Shown here in pieces: positions 52,459 through 64,000 of a stretch of 64,000 nt of DNA (its first letter is position 1; every line of letters starts with the position of its first letter). The notes below the pieces were generated by a model that had not been told where the DNA came from, did not search any database, and saw only the letters and a program-made list of their open reading frames with translations. Source of the DNA: Diogma glabrata (lineage: Eukaryota > Arthropoda > Insecta > Diptera > Cylindrotomidae); NCBI GenBank assembly GCA_963693315.1, contig OY856186.1, positions 131,006,451 through 131,070,450 on the forward strand, in the 5' to 3' direction. The translations under genes were made by a program, and so were the position numbers.

Positions 52459-53124
52459 ACACTACACTACCAAAAAAATTTTTCGCTATATAAACCTAAA
52501 ATAGGTCACTACTCTAGCGAAGTATAAGAAACCAAAAAACTTTCATAAACATATGTTTTTTAGATTCAGGTTTAGTCAATTTGTTTCTCTAGTTGATCAC
52601 TATTGTTGTTATACTCTAACCAAGTTAGAATTGGATAACAAACTTGTATCGGTGAGAAGAAGATGACCATCTTCACTTGTGTCTATCGACACATTATCTA
52701 CAATTAATTCAATGAATTATTTGTGATATTACATCACTCCGATGGAAATAATCCCATCATGAATAATAAGACTGAATCTAACAAAATATGGTTATACCAT
52801 ATTTTGTTAGATTCAGTCTTATTATTCATGATGGGATTATTTCCATCGGAGTGATGTAATATCACAAATAATTCATTGAATTAATTGTAGATAATGTGTC
52901 GATAGACACAAGTGAAGATGGTCATCTTCTTCTCACCGATACAAGTTTGTTATCCAATTCTAACTTGGTTAGAGTATAACAACAATAGTGATCAACTAGA
53001 GAAACAAATTGACTAAACCTGAATCTAAAAAACATATGTTTATGAAAGTTTTTTGGTTTCTTATACTTCGCTAGAGTAGTGACCTATTTTAGGTTTATAT
53101 AGCGAAAAATTTTTTTGGTAGTGT

Positions 53125-53203
53125 ATCTAGTCGGCTAGCCCTGATGAGAATGATATACTTTTTTAAAGTGTAATAAAAAGTTCTTATCGGTTCGAAACTA
53201 GAT
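53125..53203 (+). ncRNA. Candidate hammerhead ribozyme (right palindrome arm)
   Basis: In 5'-3' order: stem III strand ATCTAG (53125-53130), completing GTC with T53131 and C53132 (cleavage after C53132). GGCTAGCC follows (53133-53140, stem I), then CTGATGA (53141-53147, all core bases). Stem II pairs GAATGATA (53148-53155) with TATCGGTTC (53185-53193), one bulged G. Then GAAA (53194-53197) and the stem III strand CTAGAT (53198-53203). Every conserved core position is present and the order fits a type III hammerhead. The weak point is stem I: GGCTAGCC alone allows only a 2-3-bp hairpin, but it is self-complementary, so two RNAs could pair to form a dimeric ribozyme. Activity is untested. Confidence 0.55.
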
Positions 53204-53290
53204 CGATCGACAATTTTGTGGATAGCAAAAAAATTTCATAAATTGCACACCATATTTTGTTAGATTCAGTCTTATTATAGCTGTTATTGG

Positions 53291-54140
53291 TTTGTACTTT
53301 TTGTCAAATCATAAAAATGTCAATAAAAATGTGTATTTAAGCGATAAATCCAACAAAATTCTTTTTGGAATGTAATTTTCAATAATTGGTTTTTGATTAT
53401 TTCTGCTAGACATCTTTAATTACAACATATAAATCCTTCAAACCAATTTATTTGATTGACATAAATCTAAAATTCTAGCACGTCAATCAAATCGTTGTGA
53501 TTTTTATATTATATATGTTACCTTGAGAAAACTAGCTTTAAGTGGTTCAACCGATTAATAGTGGTTTTTGGGGAAAAATAAATAATTAATCTAATTCTTC
53601 ATTTCAAATGTTATTATCTCCAATTCTTCATTCCGAACAAATTCTTAAATAAAAAAATTATAGACGTATGTATACTACAAATCTAAAATTTTGGTTGATA
53701 TGAAAATCAATAAGTAACTACCACAACCTAGCAATTTGGCTATAAATAGTAAAAAATTTAGAAGTTGTTCGGCATTTCGAGGCCCAGTTTAAACAAAATT
53801 TAAAATTCGTAAATCATAACTATATATTGAACTTTTAAACATGTTTATAGTTTGAATTATTGAAATTTAAAATGATTGAAATTTCAAGTAAGGACACGTA
53901 TGTTGTTGCTCAATTTTAATATGCTATAAAAGCATAGTCATGATAAAGAAGTGAATGGACACTTTTACTATGATATGCAATTAATTTTAAATTATTTTGT
54001 TGCTTCGGAAAATTATATGAAACTTCAAAAACATATTGATAATGACTTTACCGCGATCTTTGCTCTTCAGGTTATGAGCACTTACAAAAACTTATTTTGT
54101 TTGGTTTGTAAAAAAAACAAAAATAATGTAAGAATTACTT
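53291..54140. other. Intergenic, no gene recognised
   Basis: A 63-codon frame at 53951-54142 shows no domain I know. AT-rich. Confidence 0.4.
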
Positions 54141-54141
54141 A

Positions 54142-54221
54142 ATATTTTAATTAAATTTTATTACCACCAATAATGGTATTACAAACATAAATTGGTAGTA
54201 ATAAAATTTAATTAAAATATT
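54142..54221. repeat. AT-rich hairpin
   Basis: AATATTTTAATTAAATTTTA TTACC... faces its complement with one mismatch in a ~29-bp arm, around a 22-nt loop containing TGGTATTACAAAC. Possibly a tiny foldback element. Confidence 0.65.
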
Positions 54222-54469
54222 AATTTAATTAAGGTATTACGGTTTTTACGTTCAAATTAAATTATTATAATAAGAATTACTGTTGAAATCCAAATATAAA
54301 TTGTTTTTTAATTCTAATTTAAAAATGCTACAAATATAACTAAAAAAAAAACAAATTTGTTGATGACATATTTTTATTATTTAATAGGACTTCTCGGCAA
54401 ATTGAAATTTTCAAAAATTATTTGAAAAAGATTAACAAAAAGGTTTACTCTTGAAATTCAAAAAAGTTC

Positions 54470-54895
54470 AAGCGGCACGTATACCCGCTAGAAATAGGTA
54501 GATTTCGAGATCAGACAGTTTTGTGTGCCAGTAGAATCTGATGTATCAGATTAGTTTAAACAAAACAAACTAATTTCAAACAGATATCGAACAAATTTTA
54601 AAAAGAAAATTAGCTACCTATAAGCAAAATTAAATCTATCCAAATTTACAACAAACAAATATCAAATCTACCACAGAAAATGTGTGTGACAATTTATGAC
54701 ACAAACCTACTCTATATCATATATCGTGCAATTACTGCAAAATATCAAAATAGTTTATTTCTAAGAAAAAAAAATTAATTTCTTCTATTCAAATCTTTTA
54801 TTTTTTGACTGTTATAAGGTTGACAATGACTGTTATAAGGTTTTTGGAAATTGTAATTGGGGATTGTTGCAAACTCAATTGTTGCAAATTCATAT
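54470..54895 (+). mobile_element. Helentron-like element, left module only (copy C)
   Basis: CCGCTAGAAATAGGTAGATT to GACTGTTATAAGGTTTTTGG repeats 15963-16340 with few changes. It also shares the upstream words GCGGCA.GTATA.CCGCTAG with copy A at 13228. The copy ends at the start of the first monomer (GGATTGTTGCAAACTCAATT). Confidence 0.6.
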
Positions 54896-54899
54896 ATAA

Positions 54900-55437
54900 G
54901 TTTGGAAAATAATTTTAAAGTTTTATATATTTGTAACAAAGTCCTCTCATGGATTCAATGGAGGAGTATGAAATATATAAAGCTATTAAGAAGTCACCAT
55001 TTTTAATTTTTAATGAACAACTATCATTCAGTTCTAATATTTTGTACAATTTATTTATAAATTAATATTTTTCTTTGTTGTTATTGATCTTGTCGTATTT
55101 TATAATTTTAATCTTTTCATTTTTGTTTTGATTTTATATATTTGATTTAGTATGCATATTTTTAGAAACAAACTAATTTTTTAAATAATATTGTCATAAA
55201 TATAAATTTTTTACTGAAGATAGATATTTATATCTGAAACCGGTCTGATTTATATTTTTTAAATAATTTGTTAGTAAATAAAAAACATTTTTATTACATT
55301 AAAAAATTTAATAATTGATTAATTAAATTTGTTAAGTAAAAAGCTTTTTTGATATGTAACTTTTCGAGTAATTGAAGAAAAAACGAATTTGAAAGATTTT
55401 AAAATGATTGTTTTGTAAATAGTATTAGGAGTAAACC
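54900..55437. other. AT-rich intergenic DNA, no gene seen
   Basis: No coding frame or repeat recognised. Confidence 0.4.
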
Positions 55438-55441
55438 ATAT

Positions 55442-56147
55442 TGTTACGTTTTTCTAACCTTACTTCGAATTGGCCTTACTCACAATTCGATAAACGAAAT
55501 TCCCAAATCACTTTCTGTATTCGATCACTGATTAGTAAGCACAAACACCAGGTTTTATTAAGTATTTAACTTGTTCCACAACAAAAGGATAACAATACAG
55601 CAAACAATACAGCAAACAATATTCCTAACAAGAATATTCTTTCAACTGCTTCAGAAACTCCAACGATTTATTGTAAAAATTTCCAGTACACAGCGTTTAA
55701 AATAATACACAAAATATTTTCACTTAATAGCACTTAAAACTTTATTTAAAATCTACTCTTATTTATAGTTTATACGATTTTATATACACGATACAATGTT
55801 TCCTTTTCAATTCATTCAATTTAACATAATCACATATTTACACTGTCGCAGTTAGTTTTATTTATCACTTTACACCATCGCAGGTCTAAAATAAAACTAT
55901 CTATTCTACAAGAGGTAATTTCTTATATACGATTGTGCATAATTTCTAGATATGTAATTCGAGATCACTTTTTAGAAACCTTGAGAAAATATTAGAATAT
56001 TCGATTATTTTACGTTATAATGATTTGATTGATATAATCATTCAATTTTATTTATTGTCGAACCAAGTTCTAAAAATACAACAATAACAATATTCCTTTC
56101 ATTAATTTGTTGTTGTGTTTTGTTATGATTTTGCTGTAATCGTAACA
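55442..56147. repeat. Solo LTR
   Basis: A 706-bp block begins TGTTACG and ends CGTAACA (inverted 7-bp ends), flanked by ATAT on both sides (55438-55441 and 56148-56151). A matching partner LTR or internal region is not present, so recombination between two LTRs probably removed the rest. The orientation is uncertain. It contains a small duplication AATACAGCAAAC. Confidence 0.75.
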
Positions 56148-56159
56148 ATATTATCTACA

Positions 56160-56870
56160 CTGAGGAAAAAATTCAAGTATGTTTTTAGACCACCGCAACC
56201 ATATCGTAATCTAACCGTAAACTTTCCCATAGAATTAAGAGAATTGATAAAATCAAAGCGCCAGGACGTAAAATCTGGCATACAATTCGATCTCCAGAAC
56301 ACAAAGTTATCTTAAATACGGCTAGACAACTATTAAAGAAGCAGAAAATGAATTAATTAATAGATATCTTCCAAGTGTCTCTTGGGATTAAAAACTGAGT
56401 ATTTACTCTGAAAAGCAACAAAGGGACTCAAAATACTTTTATCCCCCACTCTATTTTTAATTTATATCAACGAACTTTCGAAAATCACCAATAACCAAAT
56501 AAATAGTTTTGCAAACGACAGTACACTGCACAAGTCATTCGTTCTCCTATCAAAGGGTAAAATGCACGCACGAATAAACCTCACCGGGAAAGACGCTGCC
56601 ATAAGTGTAAACGAAGACCTAGAAAAGTTATCGATTGGGGTGACAAAAATGTGGTCAGTTTTAACTCCACCAAAACGCAATTATTGATTGTTTCCAGATC
56701 AAAAACCGAGTTCCTCAATGATATATCAATAAGGAAGTGTCATGAACAAATAGACGAATGTAAGGTCGTTCGTTTATTAGGCGTAACAATTTCCAATGAC
56801 CTACTCTGGAGTGAACATATAATGGCAATGGCAAAAGCGCATCAAAAAACTCGGCCTACTCAATATTTAT
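56160..56870 (+). pseudogene. Jockey-type ORF2 fragment, internally deleted
   Basis: The first part reads LTVNFPIELRELIKSKR and then, after a frameshift, RSPEHKVILNTARQLLK, the linker between endonuclease and reverse transcriptase in Jockey-type proteins. After about 60 bases the reading resumes in the palm at SPTLFLIYINELSKIT. The expected polymerase core in between (several hundred bases) is missing. The active site reads SFANDSTLH, with Asn for the first catalytic Asp. It continues NVVSFNSTKTQLLIVSRSK and KVVRLLGVTISNDLLWSEHI (thumb). It ends near 56870. The copy is dead, and it differs in sequence from the intact Jockey at 44516. Confidence 0.75.
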
Positions 56871-56939
56871 TTATTTATTTTCAAAAGAAATCTATAAACA
56901 TGATTCTCATAATAAACAAAAAAAACTGAAATGTTTACA

Positions 56940-57435
56940 AAATAAAAATAGTTAAAATATAAAATATTAAAAATAATTATTAAATTATAAAAATTTATAG
57001 AAAACAAATTAATAAATAACAACAATTTTACCTAAGATTTGCTTAGCCGTCTATAATTAAAAATAAAATACATGACATATGAATATATTTTAAAATAAAA
57101 ATACAAAAACATAAAATAGAAATAAATATATAAAATTAAAATAAAAACAAAATTATAAATTACTTATGAAGTAAAATGATAATAATTTATTGTTGAATAC
57201 AATCCGTAATCCCAATTTTAATAATACAAAATTGTAAATAAATATTTTATTTTCCATTGTAATGGTGGGAAATAAAATTTTTAATTACAATTTTGTATTA
57301 TAAAGTAAACTTAAAATATATAATTTAAAAAAGGTATTCAGAACGAATTTGTTAAGGGTTGTTTAATTGTAGGTAGTGTTTTTTAATAATATTTTTTAAA
57401 TTTAATCTGTTTATATTGAAGTCAAACTGTTTATA
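56940..57435. other. AT-rich DNA with a hairpin
   Basis: No gene. At 57222-57303 AATACAAAATTGTAA faces TTACAATTTTGTATT around AATATTTTATTTTCC-type arms, an imperfect hairpin of about 35-bp arms. Confidence 0.5.
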
Positions 57436-57440
57436 CTGAA

Positions 57441-57738
57441 GTTCTCCTTACATTCTTGAAAATATATCATATAATGTTTCGGCTAAAACCTTACGCAAGC
57501 ATGAGTTTTTAAATATTGAATTTCATAGAACTAACTATGGTATGCAATAACCAATTAACGCTATGGCATCCACTTTTAATGATACATCCGATCATATCAT
57601 TAAAAGTGGATGCCATAGCGTTAATTGGTTATTGCATACCATAGTTAGTTCTATAAAATTCAATATTTAAAAACTCATGCTTGCGTAAGGTTTTAGCCGA
57701 AACATTAAATGATATATTTTCAAGAATGTAAGGAGAAC
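57441..57738. repeat. Near-perfect 298-bp palindrome
   Basis: GTTCTCCTTACATTCTTGAA (57441) faces TTCAAGAATGTAAGGAGAAC (57719-57738). Pairing continues inward through GCATGAGTTTTTAAATATTG and ATGGTATGCAATAACCAATT to a small loop near 57588. Arms are about 145 bp with a handful of mismatches. There is no coding capacity; it is a foldback element or a recent inverted duplication. Confidence 0.8.
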
Positions 57739-57907
57739 TCATATGTCCGTTTACGATGATTGCCAAGAAGCACGATGATAGAAGTTTTCTACTATCTTCA
57801 AGATTAAGAATGTTGAATGTGTGGCATCTTTCTAAATAGGATGGAAGCAGTACCGCCGTTTAGAAGGAGTTCACACTCATACACACGTACAGTAGAATTA
57901 TATATAC

Positions 57908-61200
<3,293 letters not shown>

Positions 61201-61555
61201 TAATTAGTATATATTTATAATAAAATGCTTTCTTAAAAAATTCGTTTGGTCTTGACTGTTTTTATTTTTCAGAGAAAGAGATTTCTCATATTATTTCTTT
61301 TTAAAATAACTGTACAAATTTCTCAATTTTTGCGTTTTATGTAAATCCTAGCGCACGCATCTTAAAAACGTTATAGTATTGTGGTTTATAAAGTGATTTG
61401 TAAGTAATTTAGAGGAAAATTTGTGTTCATTGTTTACTGAAGTTATTTTGTTTTTATATAATTTAGTTATACATTTAACATGGAAAACTGTCGTGATATA
61501 ATGATGGAGAAATTCAAAAGTAAAATTTGTTCCGTTATATAAAGCAAACGACATA

Positions 61556-62042
61556 ATACTCGGATAATAGCAAAACTTAAGTTTCAAAAACTAATAGATC
61601 AAGTAACAGACAGCAAATCGAAGTCAAAACGCAAACCTCCAACTGATTATCATAGACTTAAACGTTTTGATATCATGAAAGTAGGGGATCATACTAAATT
61701 ATTTCTCCAGTGGTTGAAGGCAATACAAATATCAAGTACTATGTTCATGCTGATGAACTGTTTCATGTTATTCACAAAACACATATAGAAATAGGTCATG
61801 GTGGTCGGAATAGGATGATGAAACAATTGCAAGACAATTATAAAAATATTACCACGGAAGAAGTAATCATATATTTGAATTTGTGTGAAAATTGCCAGAA
61901 AAAATCAAAAACTCCGAGAAAAGGGTTAGTGGTAAAGCCAATAATTTCCAGAGTACCCGATGTAGACAAGGCCGGAACAGATGCGAGCAGTTTGTTAGCT
62001 GCACTCAATAAAATAAAAGTCACTTTTACAAAAATTTTATAA
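61556..62042 (+). pseudogene. Integrase-type protein fragment (KRBA2-like zinc domain)
   Basis: KFQKLIDQVTDSKSKSKRKP, DYHRLKRFDIMKVGD (61580-61700) and, after a frameshift near 61705, VEGNTNIKYYVHADELFHVI, HKTHIEIGHGGRNRMMKQLQ, LCENCQKKSKTPRKGLVV. The H....H and C..C pair (HKTH..GHGG, CENCQKK) form the zinc-binding domain that precedes the catalytic core in integrases of the KRBA2/SCAND3-associated group, close to Ginger-type DNA transposons. The expected DDE core does not follow; instead PDVDKAGTDASSLLAALNKI leads to a stop at 62040. It is a truncated or rearranged copy. Confidence 0.65.
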
Positions 62043-62689
62043 AAATACAACACACAAAATTTTTAACTACAATTTTTTTCCTTCAAATCCAAAAATTATT
62101 TGTAAATCAAATAAACTTTTGGTTTTTTCAACTAATTTTTTTGTAATTTACAATATTTTTGGTAAACTTGTGAGTTGTATATTATAAAAAATTTGTAAAA
62201 TTTACTTAGTTTTTTTTTGAGTGTGTAATAAATGAAATTGAAAATCACTACTATCGTCTTGGAATCAAAAATGGAATATTAGCGCAAATGTATACCCGAA
62301 ATCAATTTGTAATATGTGAAGAAAAATTTTAAAATTGAAGATGTGCCAGGTTCAAGGTTTTATATTAAATTTCGATCACCCAAAATTCGTTTAGCAAGTT
62401 TTCGAACACAGTTCGAAAGGGTCAGGTTGAAAACAGATGCAGTGCCCCAAACTAAAATAAGCTACATACAAGGACCGATATAGAACTTATATGGGTGGAG
62501 TAATTGATATTTGGGGGTTAGGATTGTAAATGTTTAGCTAAAGCATAAACTGTGTGCTATTCCTACGTCCTACGACCACTACCGCATCTTATACTTGTCA
62601 CCAAGGGCTCAATCCCCCTCTTTTTTAGTGACCTAAGGTTACTGAAATCTATTGCAGGCTTAGTGTTAACGGCAAAATCCTAAATGGGT
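62043..62689. other. Intergenic, no gene recognised
   Basis: AT-rich. The last 150 bp may be 5' UTR of the RTE copy that follows. Confidence 0.4.
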
Positions 62690-64000
62690 TAACACTTTCA
62701 TCACAGGAAAACAACTTCGTTAAAATTAGGAATCACAAAAAGAATATCAGTCCCAGACAACAAAACAAAATTTTACCCGGACATGTAAAAGGACCAGACT
62801 ACCGTATAGTAACAAATGATACTAAAAACAATCTAGAAACAGAGGAAACAGTTTGAGGTAAAGAACGGATATCATTACTCTGCAAGACATACAATAATCG
62901 GAAAACAAGATTTGGATAGTCACTCTCCATACTGTAGAGGTCATCAATCTCGAAGAGAATTTGATACAGATTTCCTTGTGAGTGCAGGCAAACAAGAAGC
63001 CGTGATGAAATTCATCCCGATAGGATCGGCTACCTATGGGTACGCAGAATATACAACAATATTGTACTGAAGCTAAGACCGTTGACGGGAAGGATACTTT
63101 CTACCTAGCTCTGAAAGAGGTTATAAAAAACAGCAACACGCGACTTCATTATGGTTCTTGGTGACTTTAATGGGCAGGTTGGAAGAGATATCTCTTATGG
63201 AAATGGGGTGGGTCCCAACAGCCTGCATTTGAATTCGGATGATAATGGTGAGAAAATGATCAAATGATCAAATGAATTATTTGATGATGCAAACGGAGTT
63301 TGCATCATCAAATAATTTGAGAATTGCCAGTATATTCTTTCGGCATCGATCGATTCATAAGCAGACTTGGGTCTCACCGAATGGAAACACTTGAAATCAA
63401 ATTGATCACGTTCTAGTAATAGAACGTTTCTTTTCGAGCGTTCTGCGTTTCGAGCGTTTCGTCTCCTTGTATGTGCTACGATAAGGTTCCACTTCCCAAA
63501 TCCAGGCATTCCAAAATTTAATAAACGGAAACGTTTTAACATCTCATCATGAAAAAATGCTGAAACGGAAGAGAGATATCAAAACCATATTGCTGAAACA
63601 TTGGAAAAATTAGAAACCATTTAGGGAGACGTCGATAAGTCATGGTATTAGCTCAAAGATGCTGTTTTAAGCGCTGCTCAGTGAATACTTGGACGACCAC
63701 AAAACCACTCCCAGAAGCCATGGAGGAATTAAGCATGCCTTGACGCTATTCAACACAAAAGAGATTGCTATCTGAAGTGTCTACAAGGACGTAGACCTTA
63801 AAAATATTTTAGATACTTGGGCCGCTTATTTTGAGAATCTTCTCAACTTAAGTGACCAGCAACAAGTCAGGCGACGGGCAAAGCTTATTTGTGCATCAAA
63901 GGTACATGTGGACGAACCAACCAAAGAGGAAGTTGAAGCGGCGCTGTCAAAATTAAAACGCAATAAAGCACCTGGTATCGACGATATAACATCCGAAATG
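62690..64000 (+). pseudogene. Second RTE LINE copy, decayed, runs off the window
   Basis: Plus-strand sequence matches the coding strand of the RTE element at 19698-22690. It begins with KILPGHVKGPDYRIV (near 62765) and continues through FIMVLGDFNGQVG-like sequence near 63150 and the HRSIHKQTWVSPNGN region near 63350. It reaches NKAPGIDDITSEM at the window edge. Many stops and frameshifts are present. About 70 codons are deleted at 63790-63800 (the join falls after CLQGR). A small inverted duplication sits at 63275-63317. The polymerase core lies outside the window. Confidence 0.85.
63275..63317. repeat. Hairpin created by local inverted duplication
   Basis: AATTATTTGATGATGCAAAC faces its exact complement GTTTGCATCATCAAATAATT across 3 bases. 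The intact RTE copy has only the second half here, so a short segment was copied in inverse orientation within this copy. Confidence 0.8.

Larger units (their letters stand above)
52242..53290. mobile_element. Giant palindrome built from ~458-bp monomers with hammerhead-like cores
   Basis: The axis lies near 52795 (AAAATATGG ... CCATATTTT). The left arm back to about 52303 is almost exactly complementary to the right arm out to about 53279. A 90-bp segment starting ACAATTAATTCAATG occurs at 52242 and 52700 (offset 458) and inverted at 52797-52887. The left arm is thus a monomer plus the overlap of the next, as in a tandem array folded on itself. TATAGCTGTTATTG is present just outside both ends (52228-52241 and 53277-53290), a possible 14-bp target duplication. 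Such head-to-head units with self-cleaving ribozymes recall Penelope-like elements or retrozymes. No reverse transcriptase is present. Confidence 0.7.

Noticed and set aside
53951..54142. 63-codon frame as a small gene
   Set aside because: No domain, and it ends inside an AT-rich hairpin; chance is the simpler explanation.
63195..63542. 115-codon minus-strand frame
   Set aside because: Antisense shadow of the decayed RTE endonuclease region.

Overview
This window looks like a transposon-dense, AT-rich stretch of an arthropod chromosome, most likely an insect. It carries Jockey-, CR1- and RTE-type non-LTR retrotransposons, Ty3/Gypsy LTR elements, hAT and other DNA-transposon remnants, foldback elements, a dispersed family with Helentron-like structure, and long (TA)n arrays. 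I found no convincing host gene, rRNA, tRNA or CRISPR array. Every coding segment I recognise belongs to a mobile element. One 200-base assembly gap lies at 1780-1979.

Left third (1-19.6 kb): a non-LTR fragment at the edge, repeat modules around a (TA)n tract, then a CR1-like LINE (about 2.8-10.1 kb). Its ORF2 is split by a 2.4-kb palindromic DNA element flanked by a 7-bp duplication. Next come a Gypsy gag fragment, a decayed hAT transposase, and two copies of the Helentron-like family (13.2-14.1 and 16.0-19.4 kb). The second copy is interrupted by a 1.56-kb terminal-inverted-repeat element beginning CCCAAGTAAC.

Middle (19.4-40.5 kb): a once-continuous (TA)n array of about 1 kb is broken by four nested insertions: a 251-bp MITE, a nearly intact RTE LINE (minus strand), a complete but mutated 6.3-kb Gypsy element with 624-bp LTRs (minus strand) and a 760-bp foldback element. 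Beyond it lie more repeat modules, a tandem repeat of about 147-bp period, fragments of Gypsy pol and of a LINE reverse transcriptase, several perfect hairpins, and a third Helentron-like copy.

Right third (40.8-64 kb): a 10.5-kb LTR retrotransposon (4-bp duplication GGTC, LTRs almost identical) encodes only a gag-like protein on the minus strand. It carries a full-length, intact Jockey-clade LINE in the opposite orientation, bounded by a 13-bp duplication. The LTR element itself sits inside an older inverted-repeat element. A giant palindrome follows (52.2-53.3 kb). Both arms contain a sequence with every conserved core nucleotide of a hammerhead ribozyme, and this is the most interesting feature of the window. 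After that come a solo LTR, a Jockey fragment, a DNA transposon with roughly 520-bp inverted repeats set between two (TA)n arrays, an integrase-type element and a decayed second RTE copy that runs off the end.

The genes do not form a pathway. The logic is nested insertion: old repeats and TA arrays act as landing sites, and the youngest residents (the gag-only LTR element and the Jockey LINE within it) are nearly undamaged. Family names come from recognising motifs by eye; no database search was run.
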